A stretch of 64,000 bases of DNA from Devosia soli (GTDB lineage Bacteria > Pseudomonadota > Alphaproteobacteria > Rhizobiales > Devosiaceae). The DNA is taken from positions 186,001 to 250,000 of the forward strand of contig NZ_LAJG01000005.1 of the NCBI RefSeq assembly GCF_000970455.1. Direction: 5' to 3'. The translations under genes were made by a program, and so were the position numbers. The first letter of the stretch is position 1, and the number at the start of each line of letters is the position of its first letter. Under the pieces are notes generated by a model. It made no database searches and was not told the origin of the DNA. It saw nothing but the letters and a program-made list of their open reading frames with translations. Of the stretch, positions 8,087-16,599 are shown one piece after another.

Positions 8087-9166
8087 GTGAGTTTGGACCG
8101 AAAAACACCGACGATTCAAGACGTTGCGCGCTTTGCCAACGTCTCTACCGCTACTGTGAGCCGTGCTCTGTCGGCACCTGAGAAGGTGAGCGAGGGGACG
8201 CGGGCACGTGTGGCCGAAGCTATTCGTGTAACCGGTTACACGCTTAATCAGGCCGGCCGGTCGCTGCGGCAGCGCTCGGCAAAAACCATTCTCGTGGCGA
8301 TCCCCGATATTCGCAATCCGTTCTTCTCTTCCATCCTCGATGCCATCGAACGGGAGGCAGCGACGCGGGGCTATGGCGTCCTCGTTCTCAACCTCTACTT
8401 CGGGCGCGAAACCATTCGCCGCCTTCAGGATTTTCTTCTCTCCAACCGGGCCGACGGACTGCTGCTGCTCGATGGTTCGGTCGATACGGACCTGTTGCGC
8501 GCCGTATCGCAACAGGCCGGCGAAATCCCGATCGTGGTGGCGTGCGAGGAAATCCCCAATGCCGGTTTCCACACTGTCTTGACCGACAATGTCGAGGCGG
8601 CCGAACGAGCGACGCGACACCTCATCGACCTGGGGCATCGGCGGATCGGACACATCATGGGGCCCGAGCACAATGTCGTTTCGCGCGAGCGTATCACTGG
8701 CTACGGGCGCGCCCTTGCCGATGCCGGGCTGACGCCACAGCCGGAATGGCAGTTTCGCGGCAATTTCGACATGGAAAGCGGGTTTGCCGCAGCTGCGCGG
8801 TTTCTTTCGCTCAACGACCGGCCGAGCGCGGTCTTCGCCGCCAATGACGAATCGGCCATCGGCTTTCTGTCGGGGCTGCGGCAGCGCGGCATCCTGTGCC
8901 CGCGCGACATTTCCATGGTTGGCTTCGACGATCTTGCGGTCGCTTCGCACTATGTGCCGCCGCTCACCACCATGCGCCAGCCGCGCGAGGCGATGGGCCG
9001 GATGGCAGCAGAAGCGCTGATCGATCTCATCGAAGACCCCGAAGCGCTCGCTATTCCATTGCGGATCGTTCTTCGCTCGGAGCTCGTCGTCCGCGAAAGC
9101 ACCGGGCGACTTGCGAGCGTCGGTCGGCCGTCGTTGGAAGTCGACATGAGCCCAGCACGGATCTAG
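8087..9166 (+). CDS. LacI-family transcriptional repressor
   Basis: 359 residues from a GTG start, with a GAGAGGGGG stretch upstream. The N-terminal helix-turn-helix TIQDVARFANVSTATVSRAL (residues about 9-28) and hinge helix near 50-60 are canonical LacI/GalR, and the rest is a periplasmic-binding-protein-like effector domain (IPDIRNPFFSSI, GFDDLAVASHYVPPLTT). It is divergent from the sugar importer, and two matching operators lie between them, so it most likely represses that operon until a sugar or its product binds. Autoregulation is possible. Confidence 0.93.
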   Translation: MSLDRKTPTIQDVARFANVSTATVSRALSAPEKVSEGTRARVAEAIRVTGYTLNQAGRSLRQRSAKTILVAIPDIRNPFFSSILDAIEREAATRGYGVLVLNLYFGRETIRRLQDFLLSNRADGLLLLDGSVDTDLLRAVSQQAGEIPIVVACEEIPNAGFHTVLTDNVEAAERATRHLIDLGHRRIGHIMGPEHNVVSRERITGYGRALADAGLTPQPEWQFRGNFDMESGFAAAARFLSLNDRPSAVFAANDESAIGFLSGLRQRGILCPRDISMVGFDDLAVASHYVPPLTTMRQPREAMGRMAAEALIDLIEDPEALAIPLRIVLRSELVVRESTGRLASVGRPSLEVDMSPARI

Positions 9167-9209
9167 GCCATTTCATTTTTTTGCCAATGCGCTAAAGGAA
9201 AGCGCGTGC

Positions 9210-9286
9210 GGTCCCGTAGCTCAGCTGGATAGAGCAGCAGCCTTCTAAGCTGAAGGTCACAGGTTCGAGTCCTGTCGGGATCGCCA
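9210..9286 (+). tRNA. tRNA-Arg (anticodon TCT)
   Basis: 77 nt with encoded CCA. The D stem (GCTC/GAGC), anticodon loop CTTCTAA (anticodon TCT, reads AGA/AGG) and T arm containing GGTTCGAGTCC all fold. The acceptor arms pair as GGTCCCG/CGGGATC with one G-U. The outermost anticodon-stem pair (27-43) would be G-A, a mismatch, but the other four pairs are sound. It lies 43 bp after the LacI gene. Confidence 0.95.
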
Positions 9287-9316
9287 GACCCTCTTCCCCC
9301 CTGTTCTTTCCCAGTT

Positions 9317-9859
9317 CTACCTTGCGCCGGGCAGCATGCGCTGGAAGACGCCGTCGCGCTTGATGATGGCGTGTTGCAGCGCGGCTGCGATGTGGAGGAT
9401 GATGAGGGCGATAAGGGGATAGCGCAGGGTCGCGTGGATGGCCTTGGCGGTTTCAGCGAGGCTGTCGGAGCGGGGCACGGGGCGCGGCAAGCCAATGCGA
9501 TCGAACACTTCGAGCGGGAAGCCGCCGGCAGTGACGCGGATATAGCCCGAGAGGGCCATGGCGAGCAAAAGGGCGTAAAGCAGCCAATGGGTAATCGCGG
9601 CGGCGTGCCGCTGCCAGGCGGGGACGCTGGCGGGAAGCGGAGGGGGCGGATTGACCGACCGATAGGCAAGGCGCAGCGCCACGAGCACGAAAATCACCAC
9701 GCCGATATTTTTGTGGAAGAGAAAGAGCGGATCCTGAAGCGAACGTTCGATGCCCGGGGTCAGCATGATGAAGGCTGCTGGAATGGTCAGGAGCACCAGC
9801 AGCGCGGTGAGCCAGTGAAAAGCTTTGGCGAGCGGCTTGTAGGTCAAATTGCTGGTCAT
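9317..9859 (-). CDS. Cytochrome b561-family membrane protein
   Basis: 180 residues with four membrane helices. Histidines placed for two hemes: AFHWL in helix 1, LFHKN at helix 2, ITHWLL in helix 3 and ILHIAAALQH in helix 4. This is the bacterial YodB/CybB type, an inner-membrane di-heme b-type cytochrome that moves electrons between quinol and unknown acceptors, sometimes superoxide. The ATG at 9859 follows a GGGGAA site; a longer frame is less likely. Stands alone between tRNA-Arg and the divergent envelope operon. Confidence 0.88.
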   Translation of the reverse strand: MTSNLTYKPLAKAFHWLTALLVLLTIPAAFIMLTPGIERSLQDPLFLFHKNIGVVIFVLVALRLAYRSVNPPPPLPASVPAWQRHAAAITHWLLYALLLAMALSGYIRVTAGGFPLEVFDRIGLPRPVPRSDSLAETAKAIHATLRYPLIALIILHIAAALQHAIIKRDGVFQRMLPGAR

Positions 9860-9954
9860 CTCATTTTCCCCCTGAAGCCGGTGAACCATGCTTTCCTGCA
9901 CGCCGTAGCATGACATAAGTGTCATAGGTGGGCATCAGCAATGATCGGGCAGGC

Positions 9955-10713
9955 ATGAAGGAGGCACAATCGGCAGAGCGAGCGTCCGCAGGGCGGTTTT
10001 TGATGCTACGGGCTGTTACCGGGCGCTATGCGCTTGCCTCTTTGATCCTTTGTGTTCCGGTGATTGCCTTCGGCTTTTACCTGACCGGCACCCCGCTCGG
10101 CGCCGCCATCGGATTGTTGGCTTTTCTCGTGATGGCAGGCACAGCGGGCTGGGGACTAGCCCAGCATTATCCGCATGATCGGCTCGGGGTCGCCAATCTC
10201 GTGACGCTTGGGCGCACCGGCATCATCGCCGCACTGTTCAGCCTGTTGACGGCGCCCGGGCTGCTGGTCACCGACACCAGTCTCGCCTGGACCGTACTCG
10301 GCATCACCATATTTTCCTTGTGCCTGGACGGCGTCGATGGGTTTTTTGCGCGGCGGCAAAGGCTCAGTTCGGGCTTTGGGGCACGGTTCGACATGGAGGT
10401 CGATTCGGTTTTTGCGCTGCTACTGGCCTTGTTGTCCTGGCAATCGGGCAAGGCGGGCATTTGGGTGCTGCTCCTTGGCACCATGCGCTATCTCTTTCTC
10501 GCGGCTGCGATCGTCTGGCCGTGGTTGATGGGGCCGCTGCCCGAACGTTTCAGCCGCAAGCTCATCTGCGTAATCCAGATCGCGATCCTGATTGCGCTGC
10601 TGGCGCCGATCATCACCGGGCCACTTTCCTGGACCACCGCGGCGATCGGAACTCTGCTTCTCGCCTATTCTTTTGGCCGCGACATCGTCTGGCTTGCAAG
10701 GCACCGGCCTTGA
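9955..10713 (+). CDS. CDP-alcohol phosphatidyltransferase family protein
   Basis: About 252 residues. The complete family motif is present near residues 124-148: D-G-V-D-G-F-F-A-R, eight residues, then G-A-R-F-D-M-E-V-D, the metal-binding active site of enzymes that join a CDP-activated lipid or head group to an alcohol. About seven membrane helices surround it. Inner membrane. Start uncertain: ATG at 9955 is used, GTG at 9928 and ATG at 10003 are alternatives. First gene of a seven-gene operon; its TGA overlaps the TTG start of the next gene. The alcohol acceptor is unknown. Confidence 0.87.
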   Translation: MKEAQSAERASAGRFLMLRAVTGRYALASLILCVPVIAFGFYLTGTPLGAAIGLLAFLVMAGTAGWGLAQHYPHDRLGVANLVTLGRTGIIAALFSLLTAPGLLVTDTSLAWTVLGITIFSLCLDGVDGFFARRQRLSSGFGARFDMEVDSVFALLLALLSWQSGKAGIWVLLLGTMRYLFLAAAIVWPWLMGPLPERFSRKLICVIQIAILIALLAPIITGPLSWTTAAIGTLLLAYSFGRDIVWLARHRP

Positions 10714-12335
10714 GACGCGGACGCTCAGGCATTTTGACTACGCTCCTGGCTGGCCTTGCCGTCTATGCCGTGTTGGTGCAGCCCAATCATCCGGACGCGC
10801 TCAATGGATGGGCTTTACTGCAACTGCCGCTCGAATGGTTTGCCGTGGTCGGTGTGCTGGTGCTGCTGCCGGCTGGACGTGCCTTCACCTACGCAGTCCG
10901 GGCCATGCTGACGCTGGCGCTGACGCTGGTGTCGTTGCTGAAATGTGCGGACCTCGCGACGTTCACTGCTTTCAACCGCTCCTTCAATCCGCTCATGGAT
11001 TTGCCGCTGGCGGAAGCCGCCCTGCGGCTCGCGGGCGGGTCGGTCGGGTGGCCCCTGGCAATAATGATCGCTGTGCTGATCGGCCTACTGCCTTTCGGTC
11101 TTGCCGCAATGCTCTGGTGGAGCACCGGGAGGATCAACCGATTGACGATCGGCCTGCCAATGCGCTGGATCGCCGGCATGGTGGGTGCTGTTGCCATGGT
11201 CCTGGCAGTGGCGCAGGTGGGCGCTGCGCGCGAAGCCTGGACACTGCCCATACCGGTTCCGGGGGAAGCGTTTTCAACGCAATTGGCGATCGAGCGGACG
11301 ACGACGTTCCGGGCGCTCTATGCCGATCTTGCTGCGTTCGAGACTGAAGCTGAGACCGATCCGTTTTCGGGGCAGAGCGGTTTGTTTGATCGCCTCGATG
11401 GCCGCGATGTCTTCGTGATCTTCATCGAGAGCTATGGGCAGACGGCATTGCGCAATCCGCTTTATGCGCCGACGCATCGGGCGCGGCTCGAAGAAGCGGA
11501 AAAGAAGCTTGCCGCAGCGGGCCTGTCGATGCGCTCGGCCTTGCTGACCTCGCCGGTCGCAGGCGGACAAAGCTGGCTCGCCCATGCCACTATCGCCTCG
11601 GGCCTTTCGATCGATAACCAGGCGCGCTATCGGGCCATGCTCGCAAGCACCCGGCCCTCGCTCTATCATCTGGCGCAGACGGCGGGCTATCGCACGACGG
11701 TGATCATGCCGGCGATCACCCTCCCCTGGCCCGAGTCGCAGTTCATGGGATTTAACGACATCTACGAAGCCAAGGACCTGGATTATCAGGGGGAAGCGTT
11801 TAATTGGACCACCATGCCCGACCAATATACGCTCAGCACGGTCGACCGCATCCTGCCCGAAGGCGGGCAGCCCGACTTTGCCATGACGGCGCTGCTCTCG
11901 TCCCACGCGCCCTGGACACCCGTGCCCAAGGTGGTGGATTGGGATGCGGTGGGCGATGGCGCGATCTTCGACGAAAGCCAGCATGTCGGCCCGCCTGGAG
12001 GTGAGGTTTGGCCCAACCCAGACTTGATGCGCGAGCAATATCGGCTGGCGCTCGACTATTCGCTGGACATTGTGTTCGACTTTGCCGCGCGTCACGCTGG
12101 GCGGGATTGGCTCCTGGTAATCCTTGGCGATCATCCGCCGGCCCAGACTGTGTCGCAGATCGAGGGGCAAGATGTGCCCATCCATCTCATCGGGTCGGCG
12201 GCTGCGCTCGCGGCATTCGACGCCTGGGGGTTTACCGACGGGCTTATTCCCGATGAAACGTCCCCGGTATGGCCGATGAGTTCGTTTCGCGACCGGTTTA
12301 TCGCTGCTCTCTCGTCGGGAGCCACGGCGCTATGA
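10710..12335 (+). CDS. Membrane sulfatase-fold (LTA synthase/OpgB-like) enzyme
   Basis: 541 residues from a TTG at 10710 that overlaps the previous stop (TTGA). Four or five N-terminal membrane helices (to about residue 190) precede a periplasmic alkaline-phosphatase-fold domain: VFVIFIESYG for the first metal ligands, VAGGQSWLAH with the presumed nucleophile Ser, and VILGDHPP for the last metal ligands. This architecture matches phosphoglycerol or phosphoethanolamine transferases and related sulfatases. Such enzymes use a lipid donor, which fits the CDP-alcohol transferase just upstream. An open frame continues upstream but overlaps that gene fully and is rejected as the start. Confidence 0.82.
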   Translation: MRRGRSGILTTLLAGLAVYAVLVQPNHPDALNGWALLQLPLEWFAVVGVLVLLPAGRAFTYAVRAMLTLALTLVSLLKCADLATFTAFNRSFNPLMDLPLAEAALRLAGGSVGWPLAIMIAVLIGLLPFGLAAMLWWSTGRINRLTIGLPMRWIAGMVGAVAMVLAVAQVGAAREAWTLPIPVPGEAFSTQLAIERTTTFRALYADLAAFETEAETDPFSGQSGLFDRLDGRDVFVIFIESYGQTALRNPLYAPTHRARLEEAEKKLAAAGLSMRSALLTSPVAGGQSWLAHATIASGLSIDNQARYRAMLASTRPSLYHLAQTAGYRTTVIMPAITLPWPESQFMGFNDIYEAKDLDYQGEAFNWTTMPDQYTLSTVDRILPEGGQPDFAMTALLSSHAPWTPVPKVVDWDAVGDGAIFDESQHVGPPGGEVWPNPDLMREQYRLALDYSLDIVFDFAARHAGRDWLLVILGDHPPAQTVSQIEGQDVPIHLIGSAAALAAFDAWGFTDGLIPDETSPVWPMSSFRDRFIAALSSGATAL

Positions 12336-13288
12336 CTTCGGAAACTCTCACGATTCGGGAAGACGAAGCGCCACGGTCGCGTTGGCGCATCCTGTTCCGG
12401 CTGGTCCCGCCGGTCATCATCATCGGTCTTCTCTGGAGCCTGGCCGATGGGCCCAGAGCGTTGGCCTTATTGGCGGGCGCCGATTGGCGATATCTTGCCC
12501 TCGCTTTCCTTGCCGTCAATCTGCAGACCATCGCCTCTGCCTGGCGATGGCATCGCGTTGCGGCGCGGCTTGGGCAGGCGATTGCGCCTTCGCGTGCGAT
12601 TGCCGAATATTACCTTTCGCAGCTCGTCAATCAGTCCTTGCCGGGTGGCGTTCTCGGCGACGCGGCGCGAGCGGTCCGCGCACGGCATGAGGCCGGCCTC
12701 GGGATAGCAGCCAAGTCCGTCGTCATCGAGCGGCTGGCTGGGCAGATCGCAATGTTCGGACTACTGGCCGTGGCGGGCACATGGGCGATATGGACGCCTG
12801 GCGGGCTGGCTTTATCGATGGACAAGGCGCAGTTGTTGGTCGTCGCATTGGTGATTTGCACGGTCTTGTTGGTCGTTGCCTCGCTGTTGCGGCTCGTTCG
12901 GAAAAAATGGTCGTTGCGACTCGGTCGATCGATCAGGATCGCCTTGGTGAACGACGGCGCCTGGATCGAGCAGACGGGGCTGAGCGGGTTGATCTTGGCG
13001 CTCAATCTTGCAAGCTTTTCGCTCTGTGCTTTGGCGACGGGGACCAGCCTCAATGCCGAAGCGATATTGGTGCTCGTGCCGCTGATCCTCTGCGCGATGC
13101 TGGTTCCCGCGACCGTTGCCGGCTGGGGATTTCGCGAGGGTGCAGCGGCGGGCCTTTTTCCCCTCGCCGGCGCCAGCGCCGCAGCAGGCTTTGCTGCCAG
13201 TCTCGCCTTCGGGCTCGTCATTCTCGCTGCCAGCCTGCCTGGCCTTTTCGTTCTGTTTCGCCCCAGAAAAATCAGGAGACCGTCGTGA
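12332..13288 (+). CDS. UPF0104/AglD-type lysylphosphatidylglycerol synthase-like TM protein
   Basis: 318 residues, ATG overlapping the previous TGA (ATGA). About eight membrane helices with the family block YYLSQLVNQSLPGGVLGDAAR near residues 90-112 and a C-terminal GWGFREGAAAGLF segment. It corresponds to the flippase-like membrane half of MprF-type proteins without the aminoacyltransferase domain. Relatives act in lipid-linked sugar or head-group translocation. In this operon it could flip the lipid made by its neighbours; this is inference. Confidence 0.82.
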   Translation: MTSETLTIREDEAPRSRWRILFRLVPPVIIIGLLWSLADGPRALALLAGADWRYLALAFLAVNLQTIASAWRWHRVAARLGQAIAPSRAIAEYYLSQLVNQSLPGGVLGDAARAVRARHEAGLGIAAKSVVIERLAGQIAMFGLLAVAGTWAIWTPGGLALSMDKAQLLVVALVICTVLLVVASLLRLVRKKWSLRLGRSIRIALVNDGAWIEQTGLSGLILALNLASFSLCALATGTSLNAEAILVLVPLILCAMLVPATVAGWGFREGAAAGLFPLAGASAAAGFAASLAFGLVILAASLPGLFVLFRPRKIRRPS

Positions 13289-14277
13289 CCTCGTTCAAAC
13301 TCTCTCGCCGTTCCTTTGTCGGTGCCGGGCTCGGCACGCTTGGCCTTGCGGCCTTATCGCCGAGGCTTCTCGCGCAGGAGACCAAGGATGTCGCCTTACA
13401 GCTCAGCTGGCTCCACTCGGTGCAGTTCGGCGGCAGCTATATCGCCAAATCCAAGGGATATTGGAGCGAAGCCGGACTGAATGTGGCGCTGAACCCAGGC
13501 GGCCCCAACGCGCCGGTCGACCCAGCAGTGGTAACGGGGCAAGCGCTGATCGGCATCTCGGCAGCAGACTACGCTTCGGCTTCGGTCGAACAGGGTGCGC
13601 CATTCAAGATCATCGGCGTCGCGATGCAGAAAAATCCCTTCGTCATCGCCTCGCTGCCGGACAATCCGGTCAACACCCCGGCCGATCTTGTCGGCAAGAA
13701 GATCGGCATGGCGCTTGCCAATACCCCCGTGCTGCAGGCGCTCTGCACCATCAACAATGTCGATATCAACCAGATCGAAATCGTGCCGACCCAGTACGAT
13801 GCAGCGCCGCTTGTTGCCAAGCAGGTCGATTGCCTCCTCTGCTGGCAGACCGATTTGCCGGTCGCCATGGCGATCCAGGGCGTCGAAAGCGTGACCATGC
13901 TGATGGCCGACCACGGCTATGCGGTTCACTCGCAGACCTATATCGCGACGGAAGACAGCCTCGCCAATCGCCGGGCCGATCTCGTCGCCATGATGCGGGG
14001 CGAAGTGCGCGGTTGGAACGACTACAAAGCCGATCCCAAGGCCGCTGCTGCGCTGACGCTGGAGATGTATCCGGACCAGGGGCTCGACCTGCCGACGCAG
14101 GAATTGCAGGCCGAACGGCAGGTACCGCTCATGTTCTCGGAACTGACAGAGGCCAATGGATTTGGCTGGTTCACCGACGAAACGGTGGCGCAAAATGTCG
14201 AGACGCTCGGGCTGCTTGGCCGATCGGTGACGCCGGACCTCTGGGACCGGTCCATTCTTGAGGAAGTGCATGCCTGA
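13285..14277 (+). CDS. NMT1/ThiY-like ABC substrate-binding protein (Tat-type signal)
   Basis: 330 residues. GTG start at 13285 overlaps the previous TGA and has CAGGAG 5 bp upstream. The N-terminus LSRRSFVGAGLG with a following hydrophobic stretch ending LLAQE is a twin-arginine signal peptide. The mature part (LQLSWLHSVQFGGSYIAKSK, then GYWSEAGL) is the NMT1/SsuA-like fold of ThiY and riboflavin or pyrimidine importers. DCLLCWQTD near residue 190 is an unusual Cys pair in the ligand cleft region. Ligand unknown; thiamine precursors, pterin-like compounds or sulfonates are all possible. Confidence 0.88.
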   Translation: MTSFKLSRRSFVGAGLGTLGLAALSPRLLAQETKDVALQLSWLHSVQFGGSYIAKSKGYWSEAGLNVALNPGGPNAPVDPAVVTGQALIGISAADYASASVEQGAPFKIIGVAMQKNPFVIASLPDNPVNTPADLVGKKIGMALANTPVLQALCTINNVDINQIEIVPTQYDAAPLVAKQVDCLLCWQTDLPVAMAIQGVESVTMLMADHGYAVHSQTYIATEDSLANRRADLVAMMRGEVRGWNDYKADPKAAAALTLEMYPDQGLDLPTQELQAERQVPLMFSELTEANGFGWFTDETVAQNVETLGLLGRSVTPDLWDRSILEEVHA

Positions 14278-15040
14278 TCCTCTGGCATCCCGTCCGCCGC
14301 GTGTAAGCTGTGACGGCGTCGAAAAGACCTTTTGGCTCGGTGGCGATGCCATTGCCGCCGTCGGTCCGCTCGATGTTGTTTTCGAACCCGGCAAGACGAC
14401 TGCGCTGGTCGGACCTTCAGGATGCGGCAAGTCGACCCTCCTCCGGCTGATTGCGGGGATCGAGACGCCGAGCGAGGGTGCGATAACGATCGGTGGCGCG
14501 ACACCTGCGGAGGTGACGAAAGCGGCGGGCCTGGCCTTCGCGTTCCAGGACGCGGCGCTGCTGCCCTGGCTGACGGTGCGCCAGAATGTAGCGCTGGCGT
14601 TCAAACTGGCGCGGCGGGCGCCGGATGCCCGCCGGGTCAGCGACCTCATCGATCTGGTCGGTCTCAAGCAGTTCGCCGACGCGAGACCGGCCGAGCTTTC
14701 TGGCGGCATGCGGCAGCGGGCGGCGATCGCGCGCTGTCTCGTGACGGAGCCGGGCCTACTCTTGCTCGACGAGCCGTTTGGGGCGGTGGACGAACTGACC
14801 CGCACCCGGCTTAATGCCGAACTGCCGGCACTGTGGCAGGAGCGCGGCACGACTACGTTGCTGGTCACCCACTCGATTGCCGAGGCCGCGGCCCTCAGCG
14901 ACCGCATCCTCGTGTTTTCGCCACGGCCGGCGCGGATCGTCGGAGATTTCGCCGGGGCGCGCCATGATCCTCGCGCGCGGGCGGGACTGATCGAGGCTGT
15001 TGCGAAGGCGCTGGCGAGCGAGGCTGAACTCGTCTCGTGA
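14270..15040 (+). CDS. ABC transporter ATPase (SsuB/TauB/ThiZ type)
   Basis: 256 residues. ATG at 14270 with AGGAAG just before it, overlapping the binding-protein gene by 8 bp. Walker A GPSGCGKST near residues 47-55, signature ELSGGMRQR, Walker B LLLLDEPFGAVDELTR and the switch histidine in LLVTHSI. This subfamily energises importers with NMT1/SsuA-like binding proteins. Its stop overlaps the permease start. Cytosolic face of the membrane. Confidence 0.93.
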   Translation: MPDPLASRPPRVSCDGVEKTFWLGGDAIAAVGPLDVVFEPGKTTALVGPSGCGKSTLLRLIAGIETPSEGAITIGGATPAEVTKAAGLAFAFQDAALLPWLTVRQNVALAFKLARRAPDARRVSDLIDLVGLKQFADARPAELSGGMRQRAAIARCLVTEPGLLLLDEPFGAVDELTRTRLNAELPALWQERGTTTLLVTHSIAEAAALSDRILVFSPRPARIVGDFAGARHDPRARAGLIEAVAKALASEAELVS

Positions 15041-16599
15041 CCGCCCGCAGCGTTGCCCTTCCATCAAACATCTGGCCGCCGCTGATTGCCGCGCTGCTGC
15101 TTGTCGGAATGTGGCAGGGGCTCGCGAGCCTAACCGAGGGTATGTTCGTTTTTGCCGGGCCAGTTGAAGTGCTTGGCGCGATTGCTGGCGAGGGATCGCT
15201 GCTGCTGCGTTCGGCCGGGGTGACGCTGCAATCGGCTGCGCTGGGCTTTGCAATCGGCAATGGCATGGCGGTGGTGCTGGCCGGTCTCGCACTGGCGCTA
15301 CCGCGGCTCGAAAGGCTGATCTCGGGTCTGGCGCTGGTTTTCTTTTGCCTGCCGTTCGTCGCAACCGGACCAGTGCTCCGCGTGATCTTCGGCGTTGGCG
15401 AAGGTCCACAGGTGACACTTGCGGCGCTCGCAACCTATTACACGACCTATCTCTGCCTGCTCGTCGGACTGCGCGCGACGCCAGCGAGTTGGCTTGACCT
15501 CGTGCGCAGCTATGGTCGGGGGCGGTTCAGCGAACTGATCCATGTCCGCGCTTCGGCCTCCCTGCCCTATTTTATCGCCGGCCTTCAGATCGGCGCGCCG
15601 GCGGCTTTCCTTGGCGCCATGGTCGGCGAATTCACGGGGGCCGAACGCGGGCTGGGGGTTCTCAGCATAAGGGCGATGCGCGGGCTCGAGGTAGATATGA
15701 CCTGGGCGATCGCGACCATTGCGGCGGCCATATCGGCAGTGGCGTTCTGGTTTTTCGGCTGGCTCGGACGCAGGCTCGGCGCGGGCCCGCCGCCCTTGCT
15801 GCTGTCGCCGCGGCGCGAAGAGCGAAAGAGTCTTGGCTTCGGCGCCCTCGATCTCACCCTCGTCGTCATTGCCGTATTGGGGCTCTGGATCGGCTTGATG
15901 CAGGCGTTCAACCTGTCGCCGTTTTTTGCCAAACGGCCGCAGGATGTGCTCTCGTTTCTTGTAGCCGATGCTGCCAATCGAGACGTTCTGCTCGATGCCT
16001 TTTGGCAGACGATGTCATTGACCGTGCCGGGCTATCTCGCGGGGCTCGCCCTGGGGGCAGGACTTGCCGTCGTTCTCGTGACCCAGCCGCGGCTTGCTGC
16101 CGCTGCTTTGCCCCTCGCCATCGCGCTGCGTTCCATTCCTATCGTAACGACCGCGCCGCTCTTCGTATTGGCGCTCGGGCGCGGGCCGGCGGGAACGATC
16201 ACCATTGTCGCGGTCATGATCTTTTTCCCGACTTTGGCGGCGTGTCTCGAAGGCATGCGGCGGACACCCAAGGCGGTGCTCGATCTTTTTGCCACTTATG
16301 CGGCTTCCCCTATGCAGAGGTTGATACACGCTCAGCTTCCAGCCATGGCGCCTGCGTTTCTTGCTTCGACGCGCATGGCGGTCCCGAGTGCGCTGCTTGC
16401 TGCCACGACAGCGGAATGGCTCGCGACCGGCACCGGCATGGGGAGCCTCATGGCGCTGACCGCATCGACGTCCAATTACAATCTGCTTTGGAGCGCCATC
16501 ATGGTCCTCGCCGTGACGGCAAGCCTGCTTTACGCGCTGGTCCGATTGCTGGAGCGGCATGTCCTTAAAACCTTTGCCAGCGAGCAACTTGCAACATGA
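15037..16599 (+). CDS. ABC permease with two fused BPD-type domains
   Basis: 520 residues from a GTG overlapping the upstream stop. Two permease units lie head to tail: residues about 1-250 and 265-520, each with about six helices. The first has its EAA-like loop around SYGRGRFSELIHVRAS, the second around TYAASPMQRLIHAQLPA. The joining segment near 245-265 is charged and cytosolic. Most SsuC/ThiX permeases are single-domain homodimers, so one chain here supplies both halves of the channel. The final ATG-TGA overlap leads into the glycosyltransferase gene. Confidence 0.88.
   Translation: MTARSVALPSNIWPPLIAALLLVGMWQGLASLTEGMFVFAGPVEVLGAIAGEGSLLLRSAGVTLQSAALGFAIGNGMAVVLAGLALALPRLERLISGLALVFFCLPFVATGPVLRVIFGVGEGPQVTLAALATYYTTYLCLLVGLRATPASWLDLVRSYGRGRFSELIHVRASASLPYFIAGLQIGAPAAFLGAMVGEFTGAERGLGVLSIRAMRGLEVDMTWAIATIAAAISAVAFWFFGWLGRRLGAGPPPLLLSPRREERKSLGFGALDLTLVVIAVLGLWIGLMQAFNLSPFFAKRPQDVLSFLVADAANRDVLLDAFWQTMSLTVPGYLAGLALGAGLAVVLVTQPRLAAAALPLAIALRSIPIVTTAPLFVLALGRGPAGTITIVAVMIFFPTLAACLEGMRRTPKAVLDLFATYAASPMQRLIHAQLPAMAPAFLASTRMAVPSALLAATTAEWLATGTGMGSLMALTASTSNYNLLWSAIMVLAVTASLLYALVRLLERHVLKTFASEQLAT

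Noticed and set aside
10320..10709. Upstream extension of the sulfatase-fold frame
   Set aside because: It lies wholly inside the CDP-alcohol phosphatidyltransferase gene in another frame and reads as low-complexity Arg/Ala sequence. The TTG at 10710 gives a normal membrane N-terminus.
12781..13284. Upstream extension of the NMT1-like binding-protein frame
   Set aside because: Overlaps the flippase-like gene and lacks a signal peptide; the GTG at 13285 has a good ribosome site and a Tat-type signal.
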